The notes beneath the pieces are model-generated. The model did no database searches. It saw only the letters and a program-made list of their open reading frames with translations, and was not told where the DNA came from. A program made the translations under genes and the position numbers. This document shows, piece by piece, positions 1-6,500 of a DNA stretch of 16,369 bases (position 1 is the first letter of the stretch; each line of letters begins with the position of its first letter). The DNA comes from an uncultured Eubacterium sp. (GTDB lineage Bacteria > Bacillota > Clostridia > Eubacteriales > Eubacteriaceae), in NCBI GenBank assembly GCA_902784045.1, contig CACZTE010000031.1, forward strand, positions 1 to 16,369, in the 5' to 3' direction.

Positions 1-510
1 TTGACCCTTTTGGATGAAATAAATTTTACAGTTATCCGCGGAAATATTTCCGAAATCAAAACACTGGCGATGGGAAGCGGCAGCACGAAAGGCGTTGACG
101 CCGATGTAGCCGACATTGTGACAAAAGACAATTTGGACGATGCTGTCGCTTTTGCTAAAGATTTCGCGAAAAAAACCGGATCGGTTATCGCGATCACGGG
201 CGCGATCGATATTGTCGCCGATGGAGAAAAGGCGTATTGTATTTTTAACGGTCATCCGGATATGAGCGCCATCACTGGTACCGGTTGTCAGCTTTCCGCG
301 ATGACAGCGGCTTATGTCACAGCTAATCCCGATCATCCTTTGGAAGCCGCCGCGGCAGCCGTATGCGTCATGGGCCTTTGCGGAGAACTGGGACATGCGC
401 GAATGGCGGAAAAAGACGGCAATTTAAGTTACCGCGGTTATATCATCGATGCTGTTTGCACGTTAACCGGTGAAGAACTGGACAAAGGTGCCAACTATGA
501 AGTGCGATAA
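1..510 (+). CDS. thiM: Hydroxyethylthiazole kinase, C-terminal part (5' end cut by window)
   Basis: The visible 169 residues are the C-terminal two thirds of ThiM, which phosphorylates hydroxyethylthiazole (HET) with ATP in the cytoplasm to give HET-phosphate for ThiE. A family length near 265 residues means about 95 are missing upstream; the TTG at base 1 is an internal Leu codon, not a start. The segment VIRGNISEI near residues 11-19 is the family's RGN-x-E region. ITGTGCQLSA at about 91-100 is the kinase GTGC signature with the catalytic Cys at residue 96 (codon 286-288). The ATP-side GAIDIVADG segment sits near 67-75. The stop at 508-510 lies inside the start of thiE, so the two are translationally coupled. 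Any TPP riboswitch for this operon would be upstream of the window. The identification is firm. Confidence 0.95.
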   Translation: MTLLDEINFTVIRGNISEIKTLAMGSGSTKGVDADVADIVTKDNLDDAVAFAKDFAKKTGSVIAITGAIDIVADGEKAYCIFNGHPDMSAITGTGCQLSAMTAAYVTANPDHPLEAAAAAVCVMGLCGELGHARMAEKDGNLSYRGYIIDAVCTLTGEELDKGANYEVR

Positions 511-1144
511 ACAAAACATGTTGCTTTATGCCGTAACCGATCGGGCATGGACCGGCAAAATGACCCTAACTGAGCAGGTTTTAGCCGCGTTAGATGGCGG
601 CATCACCTGTCTTCAGCTTCGCGAAAAAACATTATCGGATGATGAATTTCTAACAGAAGCGAAAATCATCGGGAAAGCATGTCAAAAGCGAGGCGTCCCT
701 TTCATCATCAATGATAACGTAAAAGTCGCCTTGGCCTGCGGCGCCGACGGCATCCATGTCGGTCAGGAAGACATGGCGGCTAAAGACGTGCGCGCCTTAG
801 TGGGAAATGATATGATCATCGGCGTGTCAGTCCACACAGTGGAAGAAGCGGTCAAAGCGGAGCGGGACGGCGCGGACTACCTCGGCCTTGGCGCGGTTTT
901 CCATACCGATACCAAAGGCGATGCCGAGGATATGACAGCCGACATGTTAAGAGCGATTTGCGACGCCGTCAGCATTCCGACGGTCGCCATCGGCGGTATA
1001 TCCGCGAAAAATGTCGAAAAACTGACCGGAAGCGGCGTTGACGGTATTGCCGTTGTCTCGGCGATCTTCGCCGCGGAAGACCCGAAAAAAGCGGCGGAGG
1101 AACTCCTTGCCTGTTCAAAAGCAATGGTTTTGGCTACGTCATGA
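497..1144 (+). CDS. thiE: Thiamine phosphate synthase
   Basis: ThiE joins HMP diphosphate to HET-phosphate, giving thiamine monophosphate and pyrophosphate; it is a cytoplasmic TIM barrel. I place the start at ATG 497, which has AAAGGTG at 484-490 seven bases upstream and overlaps the thiM stop. An in-frame ATG at 470 would add nine residues that belong to the thiM reading region. The 215-residue product has the usual length. Visible motifs are QLREKTLSDDEF (diphosphate-binding Arg and Lys), FIINDNVKVALACGADGIHVGQEDM-type strand/loop with the metal-binding Asp, GVSVHTVEEA, YLGLGAVFHTDTK, and VAIGGIS near the C-terminus. In the phosphate loop many family members read GPxFPTxTK; here a His replaces that Pro. 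The stop overlaps the next start by four bases (ATGA at 1141-1144). Confidence 0.96.
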   Translation: MKCDKQNMLLYAVTDRAWTGKMTLTEQVLAALDGGITCLQLREKTLSDDEFLTEAKIIGKACQKRGVPFIINDNVKVALACGADGIHVGQEDMAAKDVRALVGNDMIIGVSVHTVEEAVKAERDGADYLGLGAVFHTDTKGDAEDMTADMLRAICDAVSIPTVAIGGISAKNVEKLTGSGVDGIAVVSAIFAAEDPKKAAEELLACSKAMVLATS

Positions 1145-1791
1145 TCGAAAAAACAGAAACGGTCTTTAAATCCTATGCGATTTTCGATATGGACGGAACG
1201 CTCATCAACTCAATGCCTTATTGGGAAAAACTCGGTTCGGAATTTCTCAATAAACAGGGAATCACAGACGATTTGACAGACACCCTTTCCGAAATCGAGA
1301 CCATGACGTTAAGTGAATCCGCGGATCTTTTTGTCCGCAGATTTCATTTGGACATGACGGCGGAAGACGCGAAAAACGCCATGGAGCGAATCATGTCAGA
1401 TCATTACCTTCACGATATTCCGCTCAAGCCGGGGATAGACGACTTGCTGAAACAAATGAGAGACGACGGCGTCACCATGTGCGTGGTCTCCATCACGGAA
1501 GAAACGTTGATGAACGCCTGCTTAAAAAGACTTGGCGTGTTTGACTTGTTTAAATTCACCATTTCCTGCGAAACCTATCACACGCATAAACGCGATCCGT
1601 GGATTTATTTAAAAGCATCGGAAATGCTCGGAGCGAAACCTGATGAAACAGCCGTCTACGAAGACGCTTTCCACGCGCTCAACACCGCGAAGCAAGCGGG
1701 ATTTTACACAGTCGCGGTCTATGATCCGGCATCCGAGAAGGAGTGGGATAAAATGGTTCGTATCGCTGATTGTTTTATCAAAAATGGATAA
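1141..1791 (+). CDS. HAD-superfamily phosphatase in the thiamine operon, candidate thiamine-phosphate phosphatase
   Basis: This is a 216-residue haloacid dehalogenase hydrolase of the beta-phosphoglucomutase-like type. Motif I is FDMDGTLINSM (nucleophile and acid Asp near residues 16 and 18), motif II is VVSITEE with its Ser, motif III is the Lys of HKRDPWIYLKASEML, and motif IV is VYEDAFHALNTAKQAGF. A helical cap of about 65 residues lies between motifs I and II. The gene overlaps thiE by four bases and precedes thiD, so it is fully embedded in thiamine salvage. HAD proteins are known to supply the thiamine monophosphate phosphatase step in organisms that make TPP through thiamine and pyrophosphokinase. 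The same role here is inference from context. Other phosphomonoester substrates, including HMP or thiazole phosphates, remain possible. The fold is certain and the substrate is not. Confidence 0.85.
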   Translation: MIEKTETVFKSYAIFDMDGTLINSMPYWEKLGSEFLNKQGITDDLTDTLSEIETMTLSESADLFVRRFHLDMTAEDAKNAMERIMSDHYLHDIPLKPGIDDLLKQMRDDGVTMCVVSITEETLMNACLKRLGVFDLFKFTISCETYHTHKRDPWIYLKASEMLGAKPDETAVYEDAFHALNTAKQAGFYTVAVYDPASEKEWDKMVRIADCFIKNG

Positions 1792-1840
1792 AAGTTCATA
1801 ATAACTAAGCAAAAGAACAATAAACACCAATGATAATTCG

Positions 1841-1918
1841 GGCTTACCGGATTGTTAAGCGGCAAACCGGGGGCACCACTCTTTGTCGCTCAATAAAAAT
1901 AGTGCTGAATGAAAGGAG
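1841..1918 (+). promoter_or_regulatory. Structured leader of thiD: 9-bp hairpin with possible pseudoknot
   Basis: The 134 bases between the HAD gene and thiD are unusually long for this otherwise overlapping operon. AGCGGCAAA (1858-1866) pairs with TTTGTCGCT (1882-1890) over nine base pairs with one G-U, enclosing a 15-base loop. The loop GCAC (1873-1876) can pair with GTGC (1902-1905), which lies seven bases before the thiD Shine-Dalgarno AAAGGAG (1912-1918). That gives an H-type pseudoknot shape. An alternative helix GCTTA (1842-1846) with TAAGC (1856-1860) shares bases with the main stem, so the two exclude each other. I do not recognise a TPP aptamer here. A riboswitch or translational control element is inference; chance pairing has not been excluded. 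Confidence 0.4.
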
Positions 1919-1925
1919 TACCAAA

Positions 1926-2729
1926 ATGAGAACAGCATTATCAATCGCCGGCAGTGATTCCGGCGGAGGCGCCGGTATTCAGGCAGACATAAAAACCATG
2001 ACGATGAACGGGGTTTTCGCGATGACGGCAATCACTGCCCTTACAGCGCAAAACACCGAAGGCGTTAAAGCGATTATGGATGTAACACCGGCGTTTTTAA
2101 AACAGCAAATCGACGCTGTGTTCGAGGATATATATCCCGACGCGGTTAAAATCGGAATGGTCTCGTCACCTGAAATCGTGGATGTCATTGCGGAGCGGCT
2201 TTCTTTTTACCGAGCGAAAAATATCGTTTTGGATCCGGTGATGGTCGCGACCAGCGGCTCAAAACTCACCAAAAACACCGCGGTTGAAGCCTTGCAAAAA
2301 AAATTGCTTCCGCTGGCGACAGTGATCACTCCCAACATTCCCGAAAGCGAAGTCCTCTGGGGAAAACCGATTTCGACGAAATCAGAGATGGAAGCGGCAG
2401 CTTTGGACATATCAAAAAAATATGGCGCAGCGGTCCTTTGCAAAGGCGGTCATCACGTTCACGACGCCAATGATCTGCTTTGCGCGGACGAAAAGTTAAC
2501 TTGGTTTAACGGCAAACGCATTGATAATCCCAATACCCACGGTACAGGATGCACCCTTTCAAGCGCCATAGCCGCCAATCTGGCCAAAGGATATCCTCTG
2601 GAGGAATCCATTGAACGGGCGAAAGCGTATATTTCCGATGCCTTGGCACCCATGCTTGATTTGGGACACGGTTCCGGTCCGCTTCATCATCTGTTTGATC
2701 TCCAGGGTAAATACGCTGAGGAGGCCTAA
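1926..2729 (+). CDS. thiD: Hydroxymethylpyrimidine/phosphomethylpyrimidine kinase
   Basis: ThiD phosphorylates HMP and then HMP-P to HMP diphosphate, the pyrimidine substrate of ThiE. The start ATG at 1926 has AAAGGAG at 1912-1918; the reading frame is open upstream to 1830 but that stretch is leader, not ribokinase-fold sequence. The product is 267 residues, the normal size. The N-terminus ALSIAGSDSGGGAGIQADIK (about residues 4-23) is the ThiD signature with HMP-binding loop. VKIGMVSS, VLDPVMVATSG and ITPNIPESEVLWG follow in family order. NTHGTGCTLSSAIAANLAKG near 205-225 holds the anion hole and the catalytic Cys of the GTGC motif. The C-terminus contains GSGPLHHLF. The thiD stop is four bases before cytX, so the two are co-translated. 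HMP taken up by CytX would be its direct substrate. Confidence 0.97.
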   Translation: MRTALSIAGSDSGGGAGIQADIKTMTMNGVFAMTAITALTAQNTEGVKAIMDVTPAFLKQQIDAVFEDIYPDAVKIGMVSSPEIVDVIAERLSFYRAKNIVLDPVMVATSGSKLTKNTAVEALQKKLLPLATVITPNIPESEVLWGKPISTKSEMEAAALDISKKYGAAVLCKGGHHVHDANDLLCADEKLTWFNGKRIDNPNTHGTGCTLSSAIAANLAKGYPLEESIERAKAYISDALAPMLDLGHGSGPLHHLFDLQGKYAEEA

Positions 2730-2732
2730 ATC

Positions 2733-3920
2733 ATGGCGGAGAAAAAAGGCACATCTCTTTTTGAAAACGGCTTGATCTGGTTTGGCGCCGCGGTTTCCGT
2801 GGCCGAAATCATCACCGGAACTTATTTCGCTCCCATTGGATTTGAAAAAGGATTACTGGCCATTGTCATTGGGCATATCATCGGATGTTTTTTGTTATTC
2901 CTGGCAGGATACATTGGCGGTCAAACCCGGAAAAGCGCTATGGAAACAGTCAAAATGAGTTTTGGCGAAAAAGGCGGTTTGCTTTTTTCCGTCCTGAATA
3001 TTGTTCAACTACTCGGTTGGACGGGCATCATGATTTATGACGGCGCTGTAGCGGCGAATGGTTTATTTAGCGCGGGTCATCCGATATGGTGTTTGGTGAT
3101 TGGGGCGCTTATCGTTCTCTGGATTTTAATCGGGATCAAAAACCTTGGGAAATTAAACACAATCGCGATGGGCGCGCTTTTCATCTTAACTATCATATTG
3201 GGTTATGTGATATTTTCCAACAGTCATATCATTGGATCGATCGATGGCGCTTTGTCTTTTGGCGCCGCCATTGAATTATCAATCGCGATGCCCCTTTCTT
3301 GGTTGCCGCTGATCAGTGATTATACAAGAGAAGCTGAGGAACCGATTAAGGCAACGGCGGTTAGCGCCATCGTGTATGGCGTGGTTAGCTGTTTTATGTA
3401 TATTATCGGTATGAGCGCCGCATTGTTTACCGGGGAATCAGATATCGCAGCCATGATGTTAAAAGCCGGACTTGGCATTGCGGGGCTTGTCATCATTGTC
3501 CTTTCTACGGTTACAACGACTTTTCTGGACGCGCTTTCAGCGGGGATTTCCGCAGAATCCATATCGCTAAAAATTAACGGAAAATGGATTGCCGTGGCCG
3601 CGGCTGTCATCGGTACGGTCGCCGCGATCATTTTTCCAATGGATGATATCACAGAATTTTTGTATTTTATCGGATCGGTTTTCGCGCCGATGATTGCCGT
3701 ACAAATCACCATGTTCTTCATTCTCAAAAAAGACTGCGGCGCTTCGACTTTCAGTGTTCCCAATTTAATCGTGTGGTTCATCGGTTTTATCATTTACCGG
3801 TTGTTCATGCAGGTCGATTTACCGCTGGGAAGCACATTGCCGGCGATGCTGATTACTATGGCTATCTGCTATGGTGTTAACCGCTTGCTTGCCGGTAAAA
3901 AAACAGAAAATCAAGCCTGA
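2733..3920 (+). CDS. cytX: Putative hydroxymethylpyrimidine transporter, NCS1 family
   Basis: CytX is a 395-residue NCS1 (cytosine/allantoin type) permease that is found in thiamine operons and is assigned to HMP import by that context. The protein is hydrophobic almost throughout, with about 12 predicted membrane segments (roughly 10-32, 36-60, 85-108, 113-131, 136-158, 172-192, 205-230, 243-265, 288-308, 313-335, 346-364, 368-387). The N-terminal LIWFGAAVSVAEIITG and the following YFAPIGFEKG loop are characteristic of the subfamily. SWLPLISDYTREAE near residues 188-201 is the conserved NCS1 loop. The Shine-Dalgarno GAGGAGG sits at 2718-2724, inside the thiD 3' end. It is the last gene of the operon and is followed by a hairpin with a T run. 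Substrate assignment rests on family and neighbours. Confidence 0.93.
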   Translation: MAEKKGTSLFENGLIWFGAAVSVAEIITGTYFAPIGFEKGLLAIVIGHIIGCFLLFLAGYIGGQTRKSAMETVKMSFGEKGGLLFSVLNIVQLLGWTGIMIYDGAVAANGLFSAGHPIWCLVIGALIVLWILIGIKNLGKLNTIAMGALFILTIILGYVIFSNSHIIGSIDGALSFGAAIELSIAMPLSWLPLISDYTREAEEPIKATAVSAIVYGVVSCFMYIIGMSAALFTGESDIAAMMLKAGLGIAGLVIIVLSTVTTTFLDALSAGISAESISLKINGKWIAVAAAVIGTVAAIIFPMDDITEFLYFIGSVFAPMIAVQITMFFILKKDCGASTFSVPNLIVWFIGFIIYRLFMQVDLPLGSTLPAMLITMAICYGVNRLLAGKKTENQA

Positions 3921-3955
3921 ATTGATATGATTCAATCGCAGAAACAGATTTATAT

Positions 3956-4012
3956 AAAGACAGTGACGACGCGTTTTCGTATATTTTAGATGTGTGCGCC
4001 ATTGTCTTTTTT
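3956..4012 (+). terminator. Probable intrinsic terminator after cytX
   Basis: AAAGACAGTG (3956-3965) pairs with CATTGTCTTT (4000-4009) over ten base pairs with one G-U, and the 3' arm runs directly into a T tract. The loop is long (34 bases), so this is weaker than a classic terminator. GTGACG (3963-3968) could instead pair with CGTCAC (4018-4023), which would disrupt the terminator stem. Confidence 0.5.
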
Positions 4013-4145
4013 AATTGCGTCACTTAAAGCAAATACGCGATTTTTTGCCAGGAATGCTTATTCTTAACATGATCGTTAATATTATTAAAAAAATCCGACC
4101 TGCGCTCAATTATTTGACGGTTTGTTATCACAAAGAAATGAAAAT

Positions 4146-4174
4146 GTGCCACGACCGTATATTTATGGTATAAT
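4146..4174 (+). promoter_or_regulatory. Extended -10 promoter of the yhbY operon
   Basis: TGGTATAAT at 4166-4174 is a perfect extended -10 element (TGn-TATAAT). The region 17 bases upstream (4146-4151, GTGCCA) is a poor -35, which an extended -10 can tolerate. It lies 56 bases before the yhbY start, whose AGGAG at 4221-4225 is well spaced. Confidence 0.75.
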
Positions 4175-4230
4175 ATCAAAATACTTTGATGAATCTCATC
4201 ATCAATCAAATATCAATATTAGGAGATCTA

Positions 4231-4551
4231 ATGCTTACCAGTAAACAAAGAAGTTATCTGAGAGGAGTTGCCAACACAGAGGCGGCCATCATTCAAATTG
4301 GAAAAGGCGGAGTAGATCAGACAGTTATTCAAAGCACGCGGGAGGCTCTCGCTGCCAGAGAGCTTATCAAATGCCGTGTGCTGCAAAACGCTTTGGTGAC
4401 AGCGGGAGAAAGCTCGGAATTATTGGCAGACGCTTTAAAAGCCGATGTCGTATGCGTCACGGGAAGCACATTTGTTTTATTTAAGCGGAATCCTCAAAAT
4501 CCCAAAATTGAAATTCCAACGAAGAAAAATCCGAAACCATCAAAAAAATGA
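4231..4551 (+). CDS. yhbY: YhbY family RNA-binding protein (CRS1/YhbY domain)
   Basis: This is a 106-residue single-domain CRM (CRS1-YhbY) RNA-binding protein associated with assembly of the large ribosomal subunit. The start ATG at 4231 has AGGAG at 4221-4225; an ATG at 4186 is in frame but upstream of any ribosome binding site and close to the promoter. The domain begins LTSKQRSYLRG, followed by IQIGKGGVD near residues 22-30, which carries the GxxG RNA-binding loop. LIKCRVLQNA and VVCVTGSTFVLFKRNP complete the domain. The tail after about residue 90 is Lys/Pro-rich, typical for the family. Its stop overlaps the nadD start by four bases (ATGA at 4548-4551). The pairing with nadD, yqeK and rsfS is a conserved Bacillota arrangement. 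Confidence 0.95.
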   Translation: MLTSKQRSYLRGVANTEAAIIQIGKGGVDQTVIQSTREALAARELIKCRVLQNALVTAGESSELLADALKADVVCVTGSTFVLFKRNPQNPKIEIPTKKNPKPSKK

Positions 4552-5171
4552 AACAAAGAATTGGCATAATGGGCGGCAGTTTTAATCCGATTCATATCGG
4601 CCATCTACATTTAGCGGAATCCGCTCGTATTGAGTTCGATTTGGATCTTGTGATATTCGTACCAACCGGCGACAATCCCTTCAAACACAAAAACGATGGG
4701 ATTGACCGGGAACACCGCTACCGCATGGTCGAACTGGCCATCGCGTCGAATCCTTATTTCGCGGCAACGCGCACCGAAATTGAGCGTTTCGGCAATTCAT
4801 ATACGATTGACACGATTAGAGATATCAAAAGACGGCTGCCGGACGATGATCTCTTTCTCATAACCGGGGCAGATATTGTTTTTGAGCTTCCCAAATGGCG
4901 TGAAGCCGAAGAACTGATGCAAAGCGTTGCCTTTATCAGCGCCTATCGTCCCGGTTACCCAAAACGAAAATTTGATCGTCAAATCAAATTTTTGAAAGAG
5001 AAGTACGGAGCACAGATTTATAAACTTTTATCATCGGAAATGGACGTAGCCTCAACGGATATACGCTCGCGGATTGCACACAATAAAAGCATTCGATATC
5101 TTATTCCCGAAAATGTTGAAGCCTATATTCGCGAAAACAATTTATATGATATTGCAACAAAAACCGATTAG
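4548..5171 (+). CDS. nadD: Nicotinate-nucleotide adenylyltransferase
   Basis: NadD converts nicotinate mononucleotide and ATP to deamido-NAD in the NAD synthesis pathway. The product has 207 residues, within the usual 190-215. IGIMGGSFNPIHIGHLHLA near residues 5-23 is the nucleotidyltransferase GxFxPxHxGH signature. VFVPTGDNPFKHK-type sequence near 37-50 forms the substrate loop, and NSYTIDTIRDI and LFLITGADIVFELPKW follow in order. VASTDIRSRI near 163-172 is the C-terminal (S/T)xxxIR ATP-binding motif. Translation is coupled to yhbY by a four-base overlap, and no separate ribosome binding site is obvious. The stop TAG at 5169-5171 immediately precedes yqeK. Confidence 0.97.
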   Translation: MKQRIGIMGGSFNPIHIGHLHLAESARIEFDLDLVIFVPTGDNPFKHKNDGIDREHRYRMVELAIASNPYFAATRTEIERFGNSYTIDTIRDIKRRLPDDDLFLITGADIVFELPKWREAEELMQSVAFISAYRPGYPKRKFDRQIKFLKEKYGAQIYKLLSSEMDVASTDIRSRIAHNKSIRYLIPENVEAYIRENNLYDIATKTD

Positions 5172-5185
5172 TGACGCAGAGAACA

Positions 5186-5758
5186 ATGAAATACAGTGAA
5201 ATTCAAAATGAGTTAAAACAAAGACTCAAGCCCAAACGCTACAAACATACACTGGGAGTGGTGGAGTCGGCTGAGGATTTGACACGGCGCTTTGGCGGTG
5301 ATGTCAAACAAGCCAGAATCGCGGCGCTGCTCCATGACTGCGCGAAAAATATGGATGACAGGCAGCTTTTGGATATGGCGCGCGCTTTTAAATTACCGCT
5401 CGATTCTGTTGTGATTGCTGAACCACAGCTGCTCCACGGGGCGGTCGGAGCCGTTATTACCAAAACCGATTTTGATATTAACGACCCGATGATATTAGAC
5501 GCCATCACCTATCATACGACGGGAAGAACGCAGATGACAACCCTTGATAAAATCATCTATCTTGCCGATTATATCGAGCCAAACCGTGACTTTCCCGGCG
5601 TGGATGAACTCAGAGCGATGAGTGAAAAAAATTTAGAAGACGCGTGTATTTTTGGCCTGACCCATACGATTCAATTTGTATTGTCAAAAGACGGACTTGT
5701 GCATCCGCTGACCATAGAAGCCCGCAATGATTTAATATTACAAAAATGGAGGAAATAA
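5186..5758 (+). CDS. yqeK: Symmetrical bis(5'-nucleosyl)-tetraphosphatase, YqeK-type HD hydrolase
   Basis: YqeK is an HD-domain metal enzyme that splits Ap4A symmetrically into two ADP. I choose ATG 5186 (190 residues); a GTG at 5171 is in frame and overlaps the nadD stop by one base, giving 195 residues, but neither start has a strong Shine-Dalgarno. HD ligands are visible: RYKHTLGVVESA (His 21), ALLHDCAKN (His 50, Asp 51), LLHGAVGA and DAITYHTTG, then IIYLADYIEPNRDFPGVDEL, which is diagnostic for this subfamily. The position between nadD and rsfS is the conserved one. The long GGAGG-to-ATG spacing of the next gene starts inside the last codons of yqeK, so rsfS is probably read from the same transcript. 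Confidence 0.94.
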   Translation: MKYSEIQNELKQRLKPKRYKHTLGVVESAEDLTRRFGGDVKQARIAALLHDCAKNMDDRQLLDMARAFKLPLDSVVIAEPQLLHGAVGAVITKTDFDINDPMILDAITYHTTGRTQMTTLDKIIYLADYIEPNRDFPGVDELRAMSEKNLEDACIFGLTHTIQFVLSKDGLVHPLTIEARNDLILQKWRK

Positions 5759-5765
5759 AAAACAG

Positions 5766-6122
5766 ATGGATACAAGAAATCAATCGACATTGTTTGTCGA
5801 AAAAGTTGTAAAATGGATTGATGATAAACAGGGAATCAATACAAAGGTGATTGATGTAAGAGATCGCTCTATTTTGGCAGATTACCTGATTATTACCAGC
5901 GGCTCATCAGAACGTCAGGTTGGAGCTATTGCTGATAATATCGAATATGAAGCAAAAAAAATTGACATGATTCCCAAAGGCATTGAAGGAGAACGAGGCG
6001 CCCGTTGGATTCTTCTTGACTATTATGATGTCATCATTCATGTTTTTCACGAAAAAGAACGCGAATTTTATGATTTGGAACGTCTGTTAAAAGATTCGCA
6101 ATCAATTCATGAAGAAAACTAA
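5766..6122 (+). CDS. rsfS: Ribosome silencing factor
   Basis: RsfS (RsfA/YbeB/Iojap) binds ribosomal protein uL14 on the 50S subunit and blocks subunit joining when nutrients are scarce. The 118-residue product matches the usual length. ADYLIITSGSSERQVGAIAD near residues 38-57 and GARWILLDYYDVIIHVFHE near 79-97 are the family's hallmark segments, followed by REFYDLERL. The Shine-Dalgarno GGAGG (5748-5752) is 13 bases from the ATG, longer than normal, and no better in-frame start exists nearby. It is the last gene of the yhbY operon; a strong terminator lies about 110 bases downstream. Confidence 0.96.
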   Translation: MDTRNQSTLFVEKVVKWIDDKQGINTKVIDVRDRSILADYLIITSGSSERQVGAIADNIEYEAKKIDMIPKGIEGERGARWILLDYYDVIIHVFHEKEREFYDLERLLKDSQSIHEEN

Positions 6123-6170
6123 AAACTGGACTGATGACTTCAAGAAAAAATGTTTTATCTTATAATTGTC

Positions 6171-6273
6171 TGATATAATAAAACATAAGTACTTAAACGA
6201 AAATACAATTATCGAAGAGAAATAAACTTCCCCGACCTACAGATATTTTCTTTGTGGTCGGGGATTATTGTTT
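6171..6273 (+). ncRNA. Possible small RNA unit: extended -10 followed by intrinsic terminator
   Basis: TGATATAAT at 6171-6179 matches an extended -10 element (TGn-TATAAT), with TGTTTT at 6151-6156 as a weak -35 at 17-base spacing. Transcription from about 6186 would reach the strong terminator at 6230-6263 after roughly 80 bases without a credible reading frame. It could be an independent short transcript, or only an AT-rich tail of the rsfS mRNA. A second TATAAT occurs at 6161-6166, which shows how easily such boxes arise here. Confidence 0.3.
6230..6273 (+). terminator. Strong intrinsic terminator after rsfS, possibly bidirectional
   Basis: CCCCGACC (6230-6237) pairs perfectly with GGTCGGGG (6256-6263), and ACA/TGT can extend the stem inward past a bulge. 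A T-rich stretch (ATTATTGTTT) follows on the + strand. Read on the - strand the same hairpin is followed by AAGTTTATTT, so it may also end the converging operon whose last gene stops at 6318. Confidence 0.85.
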
Positions 6274-6317
6274 GCGAATAGCTAAAAAACAATTTGTAAA
6301 TACATAGATTTTGATTT

Positions 6318-6500
6318 TTACAATTCTTCCTCCGTTAAAGTGAGTTTGATGATTTTTGCATTCGGTAAAGTTTGCTTGATCTTTTCCGCGTCATATTTAT
6401 CGGCGAAAACAGAGGCTTTAGCAAGAGAAACCAATTGGATTTCATTGTTTTTAAAAGCTTTGACATAATCTGGGCCTGTTTTGACAGCGTAAAGAATCAT
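6318..6500 (-). CDS. Small protein of unknown function (60 aa) in the cobalamin-riboswitch operon
   Basis: I do not recognise this family. The start ATG at 6500-6498 overlaps the stop of the TrpD-like gene (ATGA), with GGTGATG just upstream, which favours it over the in-frame ATG at 6536 that lies inside the upstream gene. The 60-residue product is soluble-looking, with no signal or membrane segment. Its pattern is strand (MILYAVKTGPDYVKAF), strand (IQLVSLAKASVFAD), helix (AEKIKQTLPNA), strand (KIIKLTLT) and an acidic end, a compact alpha/beta layout. It has no Cys and no evident metal site. Tight coupling suggests a role with the phosphoribosyltransferase or dehydrogenase, perhaps as an accessory subunit; this is inference. 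Confidence 0.7.
   Translation of the reverse strand: MILYAVKTGPDYVKAFKNNEIQLVSLAKASVFADKYDAEKIKQTLPNAKIIKLTLTEEEL

Larger units (their letters stand above)
3921..4230. other. Intergenic region between the thiamine and yhbY operons
   Basis: The 310 bases after cytX hold the hairpin at 3956-4012 and the extended -10 promoter at 4166-4174. The rest is AT-rich, and I see no convincing coding sequence on either strand. Confidence 0.6.

Noticed and set aside
1830..1925. N-terminal extension of ThiD from ATG 1830
   Set aside because: The ThiD signature begins right after ATG 1926, which has a strong AAAGGAG; the upstream 32 codons look like structured leader.
1792..1925. TPP riboswitch before thiD
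   Set aside because: The conserved CTGAGA and ACCCTTTGAACCTGATCTGGATAATGCC-type blocks are absent; the element controlling the operon probably lies upstream of the window.
3320..3793. 157-codon open frame antisense to cytX
   Set aside because: It is the complement of a membrane-protein gene with strong family match on the + strand; it has no ribosome binding site and low-complexity Ile/Ala/Thr composition typical of antisense to membrane proteins.
5171..5185. GTG start for yqeK
   Set aside because: It would overlap the nadD stop by one base and adds five residues outside the conserved domain; no ribosome binding site precedes it. It cannot be fully excluded.
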